Source: Microdochium bolleyi (taxonomy: Eukaryota > Ascomycota > Sordariomycetes > Xylariales > Microdochiaceae). Taken from it: a stretch of DNA of 64,000 bases. A program made the translations under genes and the position numbers. Below are positions 1 to 10,319 of the stretch, piece after piece (position 1 is the stretch's first letter; each line of letters starts with the position of its first letter). Below the pieces are notes generated by a model. It was not told the DNA's origin. It worked only from the letters and a program-made list of their open reading frames with translations, and searched no databases. Where the stretch lies: positions 470,522-534,521 of the forward strand of contig KQ964266.1 of NCBI GenBank assembly GCA_001566295.1, read 5' to 3'.

Positions 1-3000
1 CCCGATAGGAAATGTTCATCTTTGGCGCTTCTTTCGGTGGTTCGGCTTTGGGGTCCTGTTCCGAGCTTCGCGACTTGTTGCCGGGGACGACAACCTGCAC
101 CGACTCATTGTCCGAGACTTCCGTGGAGTCGGTTACATTGTCGTCAATCATAGCGTCAAATTCCTCAACCTTGAGAGCCGTGGTGACGAAGTTCTGGATG
201 GCAAACAGATAGTCCAATGCAAAGATGATGCGTGGGCTGTCCACGGCTACAACAGCAATCATGCTTCGCTGTTCGCCACCCGTCATAGATATGCTTGCCA
301 TGAACTGTTGCACCTCCTTGTTCGAGGAAGTCATGATCTTCTTGAACTTGTTGCCTTCTCTCAATCGACTGTCGAAGATTGTGAACGACTGTATGACGAA
401 CTCGGCCTCTAGCGATCCGTCGGCCAGCATTCTCGTTTTAAGCTTGCTGTCGTCCAATGAAAACCGCGACAAACTGGCATTGTCTGCGTTGCCGACTGGT
501 CTGTCCTCGGTAGCATTGATGAGTTCGAGTCCTATCTTGTGTGCAGAGAAGACGAGGTCCAGCTTAGTCCAGGTATCCTCACGAGATCCAAGTTCCGGCG
601 ATAGATCCGCGATTTTGTCCTCAGAACCGCTAGTTGTCGATGACATGGTCTTCGCTCTACGCAAGGTGCGTTCATCGACATCACGCTCTGCTTCTTCATT
701 GCTGGCTTCAGCGTTGGTTGCGAAAGCTCCTGGGACAGACCGCGAGATCTCTAGGAGGAACTGCAGTTGATACTGCGTGAGGCGGAGGTTGATATCGGTC
801 ATGGTGCCTTCAATCTCTGTGTCTGGTCGCTTTGAGCCAGATATATGCTCAGCGTGGATGATGTTGAAGCCAAGATCGACATGATCGATCATCTCGAGTT
901 CTTCAGACTCATCGTTCGAGTAGTGACTCAAGGACGTCAGGCGAATGTTGCGGATTCCTGCAGAGAGCTTCATGGCAATTTCAGAGTCCTCGGAATCGTC
1001 TAGAGGCACGAATTTGTTCTGGGCGTAGATCTCACCAAGGTACGCCGTGACATAGTCTCGCTTGGTGCGCTCCGCTGTCAACTTGCGGGGGAAGACAATG
1101 ATGGGCGTGTTGACCATGACGTCGAACTTGAAGCGACTGGTGCTCTGTTGCAACTGTTGCGCCTGGTTGGCAGCAGCCTGCCGGGCTGCGTTAAAGATTG
1201 CTTGCATTTTGCCGAACTTGACCAAAAACTCGATGATCTTCCGGAACGGCTCCTCGAGGAAATTAACCTTGATACTGCCGGCCCGGAGGAAGATGGATGA
1301 ATCATAGCCTGGGTAGGTCTGTGTGTTCTCGGCGTCGAACGTCTCGTAGCGGAAATCTGCTAGCTCATCACCTTGGATGGCAACTAGTCTCCGGAAGCTG
1401 GAAGACTCGGAAGCACCCACATTGACGTCGTCGACCAGGGTCAAGTCACCCAGCTTAGCCGCAATCCTCATCGTCTTCCCAGACAAGAACACTCCGATGT
1501 CCGCATGGGTGAAGGACAGAGTTGCAAGTCTGATCCCATCATTATTGAGGATGAGCCTGATGGCCTTGAGGTCCACCTTGACGCGCATCGAACCTTGCTC
1601 TTGCTGTGGTGTAGCTGTGGCGGGCTCAACTATTGTGACCTCAGAATCACTAGTAACTGCTTCGGTGATCTTGGCCTGAGCTGCGGGATTGTTGTTGGTG
1701 AAAGTGACTAGAATGAAATCCAGAAGGGTGAGGAGTGTTTTGCGCGTAACAACGACGTTGATGGTCGAGATGGTGGCATTGATGTTAGTGTCGATGCCAT
1801 CGTACACAGACATGAACTCAGGAGAGTCCCTGTTAACTTTGATGTACTTGACACGGATGAGATCTGTCTGTTTCTGTCTGTCCTCCACGTCCCCAGAAGA
1901 TATGATGGACTTGAACTCGGCGGATGGATTTTCGACAAAGTCATCAACAGTGACCGAACCCAGCGAGACTTCAGCCGTCATATCGAATGGCCGCATGTAA
2001 AAGTGCAGGTCAAAGCTCTCGGCGACCAGGTCTACCAGCAGCTTGTCTGGATCTTCCCCGTCGGGATCACTCTTGTACAGTGACCCTTGTAGTTTATCGA
2101 CAGAGAATTTGAACTCAAAGTTCTTCTGTTGCAGCTTTAAGCTTTGGTTCGAAGTTCCGTCTGCCGCATCCTCAAATTCCTCGTCGTTGTCCGAGTCATC
2201 ATCAAGGATAATGGCTGTCTGATGTGTGAGGAACGGATTGGACGAGGTTTTCCTGTGATGAGACCGCGTTCGACCAGAGCGGCTGGAGGCAGAGCTCAGA
2301 AGGCGTGGCCTTTTGGCCTTCGGCGCCGGCGCCTCGGCCTGTTTTTGTTGCTGCTGATTGCCGAACTTGGGAATCGCCACCTCGATCAGTTTCATCAAAC
2401 TCTTGTACTTTGTGTCTGAGACCGTCGCGTGCAGTACAGGCATGTGGCCTGAGATCTTCATCTTTGTCAGGTTTGGCGCCTTGGGAAGGATCGACAGCGC
2501 TACCACGAAGTCCACATTGATCTGCTCGACCACATGCATTCGTAGCTCTTCGTCCTTCTCGATCAACTGCCGCTTAGTTTCTGATATTGATGGGCCGATC
2601 AGGACCTGCGTCGATGTGAGCTTGACGATAAATTTGTCATACATGAGAGACTCGAGTTGCTTGAAGTCGTCGTCGGAATAGGTCTGGTTCTGCTTGTCTT
2701 GCACTTGCTTCAGTGTCGCCTTATCCACAAGCTCGCTGTCGACATTGATCCGACCAGCGTCGAGAATCATGCACGTTGACCTCTCCATCTTGATGCTCTG
2801 GGGAATGATGATCAGTGGCGCTTGCAGATCCAGCTTGGCATTGAAAGTCTTGTGCTCCTCGAGCGCGAACTCGAGACCAGCTCGCGTCTGTTGCCGTAGC
2901 CCTTCCACAGTCGCCCCCGCAGACTCCATGAGAGCTGTGATGGACTCCATGTGCCTCTCGGGTGGCTTGAAAAAGTCGACGATGCCGACGACGAAGTTGG

Positions 3001-4858
3001 GATTCCAGACGATCTCCAGTGGCTTCAGCTTGGCGGTGACTGCGAAGTCACCCTGGCCATCAAGCGGATTTTGCTCGACCTGCAGGTCGAAGAACGTCTC
3101 GTGAGATGAGTCTTCGAGTTCGCCAAGTGACAATCGTCGAGGACTCTCCGCGTCAGGTGCATCCTTGACTCGTACGATCTCTTTGAACAGACTATCGGGC
3201 GTGGTCCCGTCGTTGACGCGGAAGCCACCTAGGCTGATATCGGCAAGGAAAGAGTCTGGTCGCTTGAGGGCTTTCGCCTTGAAGAGGTCGAAGTGCAAGC
3301 TGAGAAGGTCGGTCTTGGTTCCATGGGGACTTTGCCGGAGTGTGAAGCTTCCGGTACTCAAAATAGCGTTGACCTCCATCTTGACAGTCTCCCGAGGCAC
3401 GTCGACCGCGTCTGCCAACGCAGCCTTTTCGTCCCAGTCGATGGCTTCGTACAGCTCCTTTCGCTGCTCTTCCGTCATCTGGGTGTTCTCCTTGGCGTCG
3501 GTCGACTGTTCCGTTGGTTTCGAGCCCCACACCCAGGATAGCCAGCCTTGCTGCTGCTGGTCTTGAGGCGGCTGGTTTTTGAGTGCCTCGGCATTTTCTT
3601 TCCTCAACTGGTTGCGCGCCAAAGACCTCCAGAACCGCATATCCTCGTAGCCGAGCTTCATCTCTAGCTTGTTCAGATCGTCGGTTTCGTCGCCGGAGAG
3701 CTGCTGATTGGCTTTCCTCTTCTTGAACAGTTCTATGTAGCGTACGCGGTCATCGCGACGCTCCTTGAAGTAGTCCCAGGACCACCTCCGGTTGCGATCG
3801 TGTATCTTGGCCAGCACTGCATCTCCTGCGAATTTGAACCAGGCTCGGGGGTCTTCTTTTGGTGTTACATCCTTTGGTTGCAGCTTCTTGTACTCCTGGT
3901 GTCGGATGAAGTAGTGGAAGAGATCGACCATCATGAGCCCATCTCGGTACTGGTCATCGTCTAGCACAACACCAATCTCGTCAAACAAGAGGCTGCCCTT
4001 GAACTTCGGTACGTCCGTGGCGCCAGTCTTGTCCAGCTCAATTTTGGCTTGGCCACTGACTGGCTTAAGAATGAACTGGTGATCTTTGGTCGCGCTGTTA
4101 TCTCCTTTGCCGATCATCTCTTTGAACTTGTCAATCATCTCGTCGTGAGGGAGAACGTCGTCGTCCTCGTTAGTCTCGCGACCTGGCCCCAGCAGGGTCG
4201 TATCTGTGTTCCAGTACACTGCCAGTGCTTCGAGCTTGGCAAGCTTGTGGGTTGACTTTGTCGAGTTCTGAATGAAAGTCGGCTTCCACTCGCCGTCCGT
4301 GCTGACAGCGCTGAACTCTCCCAGAGTGAGTCCGAGGGCGAAGGGGTGACCAGGTGCAGATATTGAGTCTTCGTATCGCACGTGAATGTTCTTCACAGTG
4401 ACTTGCAGGTTGTCGACAATCTTAGTGACCAGGCTCTCTGTGAAGCTTTGACTTTTCTTCTGCTCCTCTTGGCTAAGGCCTTCCTGGGATCGTTCCTTGA
4501 GGAGTTCGGCGCTGTCGAGTTTCTCCATCTTGACGCGGTGCTGCCTCCTCTCCTCCTCTTCTGGATCGTAGGCAGACTCCTCCTTGGGGGAGGCCAAGAG
4601 GAAGACATTCTCGATGAAGACCTTGACTGGGGCACCCCTGAGGTTGGACCATGGTATAACTATGGTGAGCTCGCCGAGATGGCCCTCCATGACGTTGATG
4701 GGGAGTTTGAGTTGGTCGAGGGCCTCCTTGCGGAGCTCGAGATTTCGGAGCTTGACATCGCCAGACCAGATACCGACTTTGAGCTGTGTAGGGTCAAAGT
4801 TCTTGACGTACATGCCAAGGAAGCGGTTCAACAGGCCGGCGACCAGACCTTCAAGCAT
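1..4858 (-). CDS. VPS13: VPS13 lipid-transfer protein, N-terminal half (partial)
   Basis: VPS13 is a bridge-like protein that moves bulk lipid between membranes at contact sites (ER, mitochondria, vacuole, endosome, prospore membrane). The frame is open without a stop from the ATG at 4858 to the window edge, giving 1619 codons and no intron. The protein opens with the chorein_N signature: MLEGLVAGLLNRFLGMYVKN, then FDPTQLKVGIWSGDVKLRNL, then a region with INVMEGHLGELTIVIPW. The rest has the expected acidic and charged linkers and beta-rich repeats, for example LMYDKFIVKL near residue 735. Yeast Vps13 has about 3100 residues, so roughly half is present and the C-terminal VAB, ATG2_C-like and PH regions lie outside the window. 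The start is fixed by the conserved MLEG beginning. The gene is divergent from the DUF3429 gene at 6562. The identification is firm. Confidence 0.95.
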   Translation of the reverse strand, partial: MLEGLVAGLLNRFLGMYVKNFDPTQLKVGIWSGDVKLRNLELRKEALDQLKLPINVMEGHLGELTIVIPWSNLRGAPVKVFIENVFLLASPKEESAYDPEEEERRQHRVKMEKLDSAELLKERSQEGLSQEEQKKSQSFTESLVTKIVDNLQVTVKNIHVRYEDSISAPGHPFALGLTLGEFSAVSTDGEWKPTFIQNSTKSTHKLAKLEALAVYWNTDTTLLGPGRETNEDDDVLPHDEMIDKFKEMIGKGDNSATKDHQFILKPVSGQAKIELDKTGATDVPKFKGSLLFDEIGVVLDDDQYRDGLMMVDLFHYFIRHQEYKKLQPKDVTPKEDPRAWFKFAGDAVLAKIHDRNRRWSWDYFKERRDDRVRYIELFKKRKANQQLSGDETDDLNKLEMKLGYEDMRFWRSLARNQLRKENAEALKNQPPQDQQQQGWLSWVWGSKPTEQSTDAKENTQMTEEQRKELYEAIDWDEKAALADAVDVPRETVKMEVNAILSTGSFTLRQSPHGTKTDLLSLHFDLFKAKALKRPDSFLADISLGGFRVNDGTTPDSLFKEIVRVKDAPDAESPRRLSLGELEDSSHETFFDLQVEQNPLDGQGDFAVTAKLKPLEIVWNPNFVVGIVDFFKPPERHMESITALMESAGATVEGLRQQTRAGLEFALEEHKTFNAKLDLQAPLIIIPQSIKMERSTCMILDAGRINVDSELVDKATLKQVQDKQNQTYSDDDFKQLESLMYDKFIVKLTSTQVLIGPSISETKRQLIEKDEELRMHVVEQINVDFVVALSILPKAPNLTKMKISGHMPVLHATVSDTKYKSLMKLIEVAIPKFGNQQQQKQAEAPAPKAKRPRLLSSASSRSGRTRSHHRKTSSNPFLTHQTAIILDDDSDNDEEFEDAADGTSNQSLKLQQKNFEFKFSVDKLQGSLYKSDPDGEDPDKLLVDLVAESFDLHFYMRPFDMTAEVSLGSVTVDDFVENPSAEFKSIISSGDVEDRQKQTDLIRVKYIKVNRDSPEFMSVYDGIDTNINATISTINVVVTRKTLLTLLDFILVTFTNNNPAAQAKITEAVTSDSEVTIVEPATATPQQEQGSMRVKVDLKAIRLILNNDGIRLATLSFTHADIGVFLSGKTMRIAAKLGDLTLVDDVNVGASESSSFRRLVAIQGDELADFRYETFDAENTQTYPGYDSSIFLRAGSIKVNFLEEPFRKIIEFLVKFGKMQAIFNAARQAAANQAQQLQQSTSRFKFDVMVNTPIIVFPRKLTAERTKRDYVTAYLGEIYAQNKFVPLDDSEDSEIAMKLSAGIRNIRLTSLSHYSNDESEELEMIDHVDLGFNIIHAEHISGSKRPDTEIEGTMTDINLRLTQYQLQFLLEISRSVPGAFATNAEASNEEAERDVDERTLRRAKTMSSTTSGSEDKIADLSPELGSREDTWTKLDLVFSAHKIGLELINATEDRPVGNADNASLSRFSLDDSKLKTRMLADGSLEAEFVIQSFTIFDSRLREGNKFKKIMTSSNKEVQQFMASISMTGGEQRSMIAVVAVDSPRIIFALDYLFAIQNFVTTALKVEEFDAMIDDNVTDSTEVSDNESVQVVVPGNKSRSSEQDPKAEPPKEAPKMNISYR

Positions 4859-6561
4859 CTTGGCAAATGTTCGGACCGTGACCCTGGCCGGGGAGCGTCT
4901 TGAGATGAACTAATGTGGAGCGTATCTTGACGACATGGGCGAGGTCTGGTCGGTGCCAATATGGATCTTGCTTTCGATTAAGCGCCTCGAGGGTATTGTG
5001 GCTCTGGTTCGGTGGGAGCGCGCAAATCGGATGTCTCTTTTTGCTCGAGATCGTGCGCAGCGGAGGGAGTGTGTCGTGGCTGTGGCTGTATTGCGAAGAG
5101 AAGTGTGAGCAAAGATGGACAGAACGCGGGGCTCGGCGGGTGCGTGGTCTTACCCGTTGGCAGTGGGGACGGAGGGTAAGGATGTGCTCTGCATGCAGCA
5201 ATGTGATCCAAGCAGCCTGTACTAGTCTCGGTCCACGACAGATAGTGAAGCGCCGTGGTAAGTGAGTATGGCGAAGCGATGATGGGGAAAAGACACAATT
5301 CAGTCTCTGCGGCGTGCGAGGGTTGGCGGCGAGGTTTGGGCAGTGACCGCATCGGGTGGGGCATGCCAGTCTGGGAGGGTGGGCCGCAACAGGTCTTGGA
5401 GAGCGGGAGCTCGACCTCGCGCTCTGGAGCTTGCGATGGCCTGGCAGCTGCCTGAAATGCACCGAGAGATGACCAAGCGGATGCACCTCTGGCTACGGCT
5501 GGCAAATGCAAAGAACGACAGTGGCGCTTGAGCGAAGCCAACCAGGAGTGTGCCCAAGGTTAAGGTCAAAGCTCCAAAGCTGAACGTGCCGAGTTATTCC
5601 CACACAATGGAAAGCCGCGACAGTCCAGAGTCCAAAGTCCAGCATTGGTGCAGGCCAGACTAGAGCGCAGTAGTGCTGCCTGCCCATCACAATGTCGTGC
5701 CTGTCGAGATTTGGATCGGCCCAGCTGGCGGGCTCCAAGGCAGGTTCGGCAGGCAGGTCCAAGTGATGACGCTATTGTGCCTGCCAGCCCAAGCCACTGC
5801 CGCCCACTTTTGAGGATGAGGCACCCGGCTCAGCCGAGGATGGATCGATCGCTCCAGCCAGCTTTCCCCACACGGACCCATGTCCCAGGCACGGCCACGA
5901 TGTTCCTTCTCGCGATCCCACTCCTCTGATGCTAAAAGGATAGAACGACGTGCTCAGGGACTGCTGGAGCATGATATGGATTCCGTGGTTGTCACAGCTG
6001 CCCGCTCTTCGTAGTAGGCGATCTCCCCGGTCGGAGGACCACACAAGGCACGCAGCACAAGCCCGTTCGGTTGTGCACAAAGGCGGGCCAGCCCGCGTCA
6101 GGTTGGGAGCTTGGGCCCATTACGTCACTGGCGACCTACCCCAATTCCATGCTTCCATGTTGGCGACAACCGGGGCACCACCCACGGCGAGGGCTTCCTA
6201 TGGCAGGCAGGCACACTTCAGACAGACACTAGACAGGCCTGACACCTGTGGGTGCTTGCAAAGTGCCCGCGAGACACAGCCCGTTACCCGTAACACCAGC
6301 TCCGGCAATGGATGGGGCCCTGATGTAATGCCTGCTCCCGCTTCCCCACCTCCAGCTTGCTTGTGTCATTCCTGCCTCGACCGAGTGCTTGCTCCTGATA
6401 AACCTCGCGTCCGCAAAGCTTGACCTACTGCTCCCCTGCTGCCTCTCATCATCACCAGGCACTGCCATCCCGATCGAAACGGTCAATTGCCTCCCCGTCT
6501 CTTCTCTTGTTCTCTTGATTCCGCCCTCTCAGCTTCCTCCGGCTGCCAACAAAATACTACA
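4859..6561. other. Intergenic region between VPS13 and the DUF3429 gene
   Basis: This 1.7 kb region separates two divergently transcribed genes and should hold both promoters. The last 100 bases before 6562 are pyrimidine-rich, as is typical of fungal core promoters and leaders. Several short open frames occur on both strands, but none has coding character or a recognisable domain. Confidence 0.6.
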
Positions 6562-8131
6562 ATGCTGCGCGGCACGAGACCAGTGGCGCGTCGCGCCCTA
6601 GGAGCTCTGCAGCGACCCAGTGCTGGTACATCGCAACTGAGCTTCGCTCGTGCAATCACCAACCACTCTGTGCGACCCGGTGCGCTTCGTGCCATCGTTG
6701 GTGGTCAACTGACACACAAGGCCAGCTACGCCGACAAGCCACCGCCGTTGCAAGTCGGCCGTGATGCAGAGGACGAGAAGCGCCTCGGGGAGCAGAAGCT
6801 CAAGGCGGATCCATCAGCAGTATCGACCGAGTCGTCGGTGCGGCAGTTCTACGAGCCAGCGGAGCCGCCAGCTGATGGCCCCAAACCCGAAATCACGGAC
6901 GGTCTCAGGCATGATCTGGTATGTACTCCCAATGGCAGGCATATTTCGCAGGAATTGAGCCCGCGAGCATTCAGCTGACAATCTCGCTTCTTCCGACTTT
7001 TAGGGAATCGTCAAAGACACTTTCTCGGTCGCCCACGTACCCAAGGAGTCCTACGTCCTGGGTCTTGCCGGAACACTTCCCTACCTTGCGACTTCGCTAT
7101 CTACTGTCTTCCTCTCATGGAACATCAACGCCGAGCCTGGTACCGGTTTCCTCCACTCTCTGATGCTTTCACAAGAATCGGCACACTGGTGGCTAGCCGT
7201 CATCGAGCCCATCCAGCTCGGCTACGGTGCGGTCATCATCAGCTTCCTCGGCGCCATCCACTGGGGTCTCGAGTACGCAGAGAAGAAACCTAGTCACGAC
7301 CGCACGCGGTTCCGCTATGGCCTCGGCGTCGTGGCCCCCATGGCTGCCTGGCCGACCATGTTCCTGCCCGTCGAGTTCGCCCTGACCTCGCAGCTCGCTG
7401 CGTTCACGGGTCTCTACTTTGCCGACACCACGGCCACTAAGAGGGGCTGGGCTCCTTCGTGGTACTCGTCCTACCGCTTCGTCCTAACAGCCATTGTTGG
7501 TGCTGCCATCACCATCAGCTTGATCGGCCGCGCCAAGGTTGGCGATGCCAAGCCGCGCCTATCCGGTCTGTCAAGCAAGTTCCACGAGACCCACGGCGAG
7601 GAGCAGTACAGCGAGAAGTGGGCTAAGCTGGAAGATGTGGAGAGAGAGAAGCTGCGCAAGAAGAAGGAGGAAGAGGAGAAGAAGCGCAAGGAAGCCGAGA
7701 AGAAGGCCAAGGAGGAGGAAAAGAAGAACAAGAAGAAGGAGGCCAAGGGCAAGGGTGATGAGAAGAAGCAGCAGCAGGGCAAGGAGGGTGAGAAGGGCGA
7801 GGAACAGGATAGTGACGATTCGGGTGAGGAGAAGGATGGCGAAGACTCTGCCGAAGAGAAGGACGACGACAGCGAGAAGAAGGATGACAAGGCCGAAAAG
7901 AAGGACAGCAAAGCTGAGAAGAAGGACGACAAAGCTGACAAGAAGGATGGCAAGGCTGAGGAGAACGATGCGAAGAAGGAAGCTGGCGATGACCAGCAAG
8001 AGGGTGGTGACGATGCTGCCGAGGACGAGGACAAGGGTGAGGAAGAGAACAAGGGCAACGACCAGAAGAAGGTGGAGAAGGGAGCCAAGGGCGAGTCCAA
8101 GGACAAGGCCGCAAAGAAGGAGAAGAAGTGA
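6562..8131 (+). CDS. Mitochondrial inner-membrane DUF3429 (TMEM69-like) protein with Lys/Glu-rich tail
   Basis: Two exons, 6562-6918 and 7004-8131, encode 494 residues. The 85-bp intron has donor GTATGT, branch GCTGACA and acceptor TAG, in phase 0. The start at MLRGTRPVARRAL gives an Arg-rich, acid-free N-terminus typical of a mitochondrial presequence. An in-frame ATG 75 bases upstream would spoil it. Residues about 120-320 form the DUF3429 core with several hydrophobic segments, including GLAGTLPYLATSLSTVFLSW and FLGAIHWGLEYAEKK, the FLG-x-IHWG pattern being typical of the family. Residues about 325-494 are almost pure Lys, Glu and Asp with KKDDKAE-like repeats, probably a charged helix or disordered tail. 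The family (human TMEM69, fungal 'mitochondrial inner membrane protein 1') has no settled function. Family assignment is good; the role is unknown. Confidence 0.85.
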
Positions 8132-9464
8132 TCCCGGCCCGCTACGAACTTATCCACAAGCGCCATCGAAAGCAAGCGATGATGCTGGCGTTAGGCGTCT
8201 ATTCTGTCCATCGGGCTATTAATTCATCGTATAAATTGGCGTAATTTATGAATGACAAAGAACTTGTTCCGCACCTTGCATCGTCCGCGACCACGTGTAC
8301 ATGTTGTGGTGGATTGGGAGCGCAACTAGCATGATGGAGAGGGAGACAGGAGCCGACAAGAGACAGGAATGAGAATGTATGCACCCTTCCTGAGGAAATG
8401 CGACCTCGAGATGAAGCACTTACCGACGAGACCACAAATTGACCTTGTTTAACCCGGGATCCCCCAGCTGAGCACATACAGAAAATCCTAGATGACGTAA
8501 CCGTGGAAAGAAAAATCGTCTGGCCCGGCAAAAAATCCGAACAACACGTCTCCCGTGCCGCAGCCGGAATCTCGTGACGAGATTCCGATAAGCGATGACC
8601 GCAGCCTTTCACTTTGCGCGAGTCCTGTGGTTTCCATGTCTGCTCTATCACCTTTTCCCATGTTTCTGAGTGTCATGTACGCCAAGATACTTTCACTGGT
8701 GCATGTCTCTCGACGACGTCGGGTTACATAGATCTATCTCTCTGTGCCTGTGGTTTTCATGTTGGGAAATGTGCTTGCTATCTTACTAGTCTTCGTGGGT
8801 GAGAGGGGATATGAGGTAGACTCCCTTGTGTCTGAGACCAAGCAGTGACCATTGTCTCCATCAGATAGCTAGCAGATAGCGATGAGATCTTATCCCATGG
8901 GTGAGTTTGAATTTGCCTGTGTGATCGATCGATCCGATTCGGCACATCTCAGAATTGGGTGCGTGGTAGCACCTGCTACTGCGCAGGAATATCGTTCCTC
9001 GTCATAGAGGGAAAGACGACAGGTGATATGTTGGTGTTCTAACACGTGGACAGTAAGTAGACAAGGGCTGGTCGTAAATCTGACGACCCCTTGACTGGAG
9101 TGAATGTAGGGAGAAGTAGTGATTGAGAGAGACGCAGTTGTCTCGCTATTGCTTCACCTGCAACCCGTCCGCGTGCTCGGCTCGACACGAGAGCGGATAT
9201 GGGGATGGCTACCCCGAAAAATGTCATCTCAGAGCAAGGCGAGGCTCTGCACGCTTCCAAATTATAGAAGTTCATTGTTACTGTGCTTGTAGCGACTGTT
9301 TCCTTTCTATTTGGTACCTCGATGAAGGCGTGCCGCATTATGTCCCCCTGGACCTGGCCGAAGACTGGATCTGGGGAGACATGTCTACTGCTAGGAAGCG
9401 GTTCTCTCACGCATTTCAGCGAGCCAGCTTCTGGTGCTTGAGCATTTGCCTCGTCGAGGTTCTT
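8132..9464. other. Intergenic, no gene seen
   Basis: This holds the 3' flank of the DUF3429 gene and the 3' flank of the minus-strand ORF that ends at 9465. I see no domain-bearing frame. An inverted 11-base segment (aatctcgtgacgagattcc, around 8569-8587) could form a hairpin. Confidence 0.5.
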
Positions 9465-10319
9465 CTATGGCTGATCAACTACCATGCTTGGCTTGGTCCG
9501 ATTAGGGTAGCTTTCTATACAGCTATTCAGGCTTCCATTGAGACCGCGAGATGTTTTCAACATTTCCCGGATTGTTGTGAAGACCCTCACAGGACGCTCG
9601 GCAAGCTCGTCTGCATCTGAAAGCCGATCAATGAGCTCCGCCCACAATATCAGATGGCCACCGGCGCTCGGACGAGCCACAAGATACGTCACTACCGGAC
9701 TGCCTTGTTCGTGATAGCAAGCAATCAACACTTTTCGCAAGCTACATTCCCACCAACTCACCTTATGGCTGTTTGTGTTGTACAGCCCACATCCCTTACG
9801 GCGCGCTTCGAAGGTCGTCAACATCTTATCCAGAGTGACACCGACTCGGGTTTTCTCTGTGGACTCCCAGTGTATCACCGGGCCTAGACTGTAATATCCC
9901 GTCCGGAAAGACATGTGAGAATCTATCGCGATTGTAGTCACAGGCTGTTGGGGGAACATTGAGCTAGCATGTTTCCGGTATACGTCATCAAACCTTGGGC
10001 ATGGACAAAACGGAGTGACGAAGAAGTATTCAAGCTGGATCTCGTCCGCGCCAGCACTCCGAAGGAGCGAACGAAAAGCATAAAACTTAACCATCGATAC
10101 ACTCTTCGGAATTAGGGTTGATCGCGAATCTAAGTGTGATCGAAGCCACAAATGGCCGCGGAATTGAGTTTTGCACCCGGCCACGCCGGGTGCATACCCA
10201 CTCGGGGGAGGCCAGTGGATCGTCGTCCAAGTGCCGTGCGGGAACCAGGAGTCGGGTGGAATATCCCGATAGTTGACTGGGATCCGGAACGCGCTCCGAT
10301 CCTCACACGTGGCGGCCAT
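9465..10319 (-). CDS. Hypothetical protein, single exon, 284 residues
   Basis: One uninterrupted frame of 285 codons starts MAATCEDRSAFRIPVNYRDI. I do not recognise a family. The composition looks protein-like: Trp and Tyr are well represented, and there are hydrophobic stretches such as KVLIACYHEQGSPVVTYLVA and HLILWAELIDRLSDADELAE. No signal peptide or transmembrane segment is evident. A perfect GTGAGT occurs inside the frame (around SHK-VSW), but removing the nearest candidate intron would shift the frame into a stop, so the unspliced model is preferred. It could be a lineage-specific gene, a fragment of a larger decayed gene, or a chance frame. Its length makes chance less likely. Confidence 0.45.
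   Translation of the reverse strand: MAATCEDRSAFRIPVNYRDIPPDSWFPHGTWTTIHWPPPSGYAPGVAGCKTQFRGHLWLRSHLDSRSTLIPKSVSMVKFYAFRSLLRSAGADEIQLEYFFVTPFCPCPRFDDVYRKHASSMFPQQPVTTIAIDSHMSFRTGYYSLGPVIHWESTEKTRVGVTLDKMLTTFEARRKGCGLYNTNSHKVSWWECSLRKVLIACYHEQGSPVVTYLVARPSAGGHLILWAELIDRLSDADELAERPVRVFTTIREMLKTSRGLNGSLNSCIESYPNRTKPSMVVDQP

Noticed and set aside
7471..8175. 234-codon minus-strand Ser/Phe-rich frame opposite the DUF3429 tail
   Set aside because: It is the complement of the Lys/Glu repeat codons (AAG/GAG to CTT/CTC), a pure shadow.
8569..8587. Inverted repeat that could be a terminator-like hairpin
   Set aside because: Bacterial-type hairpin terminators do not apply in a fungal nuclear genome, and there is no sign of a functional RNA.
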